Below are positions 11,272 to 11,309 of a stretch of 11,309 bases of DNA, piece after piece. Position numbers and translations under genes: made by a program. The notes beneath the pieces were generated by a model that saw only the letters and a list, made by a program, of their open reading frames with translations, was not told where the DNA came from and did not search any database. The stretch is from assembly GCA_016177165.1 (NCBI GenBank), contig JACOVT010000059.1:1-11309 (forward strand), given 5' to 3'. This stretch comes from Microcaldota archaeon. GTDB lineage: Archaea > B1Sed10-29 > JACOVT01. Each line of letters opens with the position of its first letter. Position 1 is the stretch's first letter.

Positions 11272-11309
11272 ATGACACTAAAAACTGGTGTAAAAATGGG
11301 CTTGAGACA
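11272..11309 (+). CDS. N-terminal fragment of an unidentified gene
   Basis: An ATG opens a frame to the window edge, reading MTLKTGVKMGLR. It lies downstream of a strong TATA box and an inverted repeat, which supports a real gene. No Shine-Dalgarno motif is seen. Twelve residues are too few to identify a family. Confidence 0.4.
   Translation, partial: MTLKTGVKMGLR

Overview
The window comes from an archaeon. It carries information-processing genes of archaeal type only: ribosomal proteins L44e and S27e, the two-subunit primase PriS/PriL, a Gins51-type GINS subunit, PCNA, RNA polymerase subunit L, the exosome cap subunit Csl4, DUF99 and an ER/archaeal-type signal peptidase. TATA-like boxes lie about 26 bp upstream of several start codons, as expected for leaderless archaeal mRNAs. 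The compact operons, the secreted PKD-repeat protein and a moderately high G+C are compatible with a DPANN-type lineage, but I cannot place it further from the sequence alone.

Layout. From position 1 to about 8974 all genes lie on the minus strand. Read in transcription order they are Csl4-RpoL-DUF99 (overlapping or nearly so), a signal peptidase, PCNA, a secreted PKD-repeat protein, PriL-PriS-GINS-HD phosphohydrolase, then L44e-S27e and the first codons of an unidentified gene that leaves the window. A divergent promoter at about 8975-9052 separates Csl4 from a plus-strand operon: a SpoIIM-like membrane protein, a GNAT acetyltransferase and a CYTH-domain protein. After it come a hairpin array, one tRNA gene with a terminator-like hairpin, a strong TATA box and the start of a further plus-strand gene.

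How the genes work together. PCNA, PriL, PriS and GINS are core replisome parts and sit beside translation genes (L44e, S27e); such replication-translation linkage is known in archaea. Csl4 and RpoL add RNA decay and transcription. Signal peptidase and the PKD protein concern the cell surface.

Most unusual content. (1) Two intergenic arrays (about 6708-6813 and 10918-11011) of short hairpins, mostly with 3-nt loops, are separated by short boxes that alternate with their own reverse complement at roughly 26-nt spacing. Each box can therefore pair with its left or its right neighbour. (2) The tRNA has the long variable arm, G73 and acceptor stem expected of serine tRNA but reads GAA, the phenylalanine anticodon. 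(3) The 295-nt gap between PCNA and the PKD gene holds a 68-nt pure polypyrimidine tract, a direct repeat and an inverted repeat that overlaps the PKD start codon. (4) Three operon junctions share the same design, in which the stop codon of one gene forms part of the ribosome-binding motif of the next.
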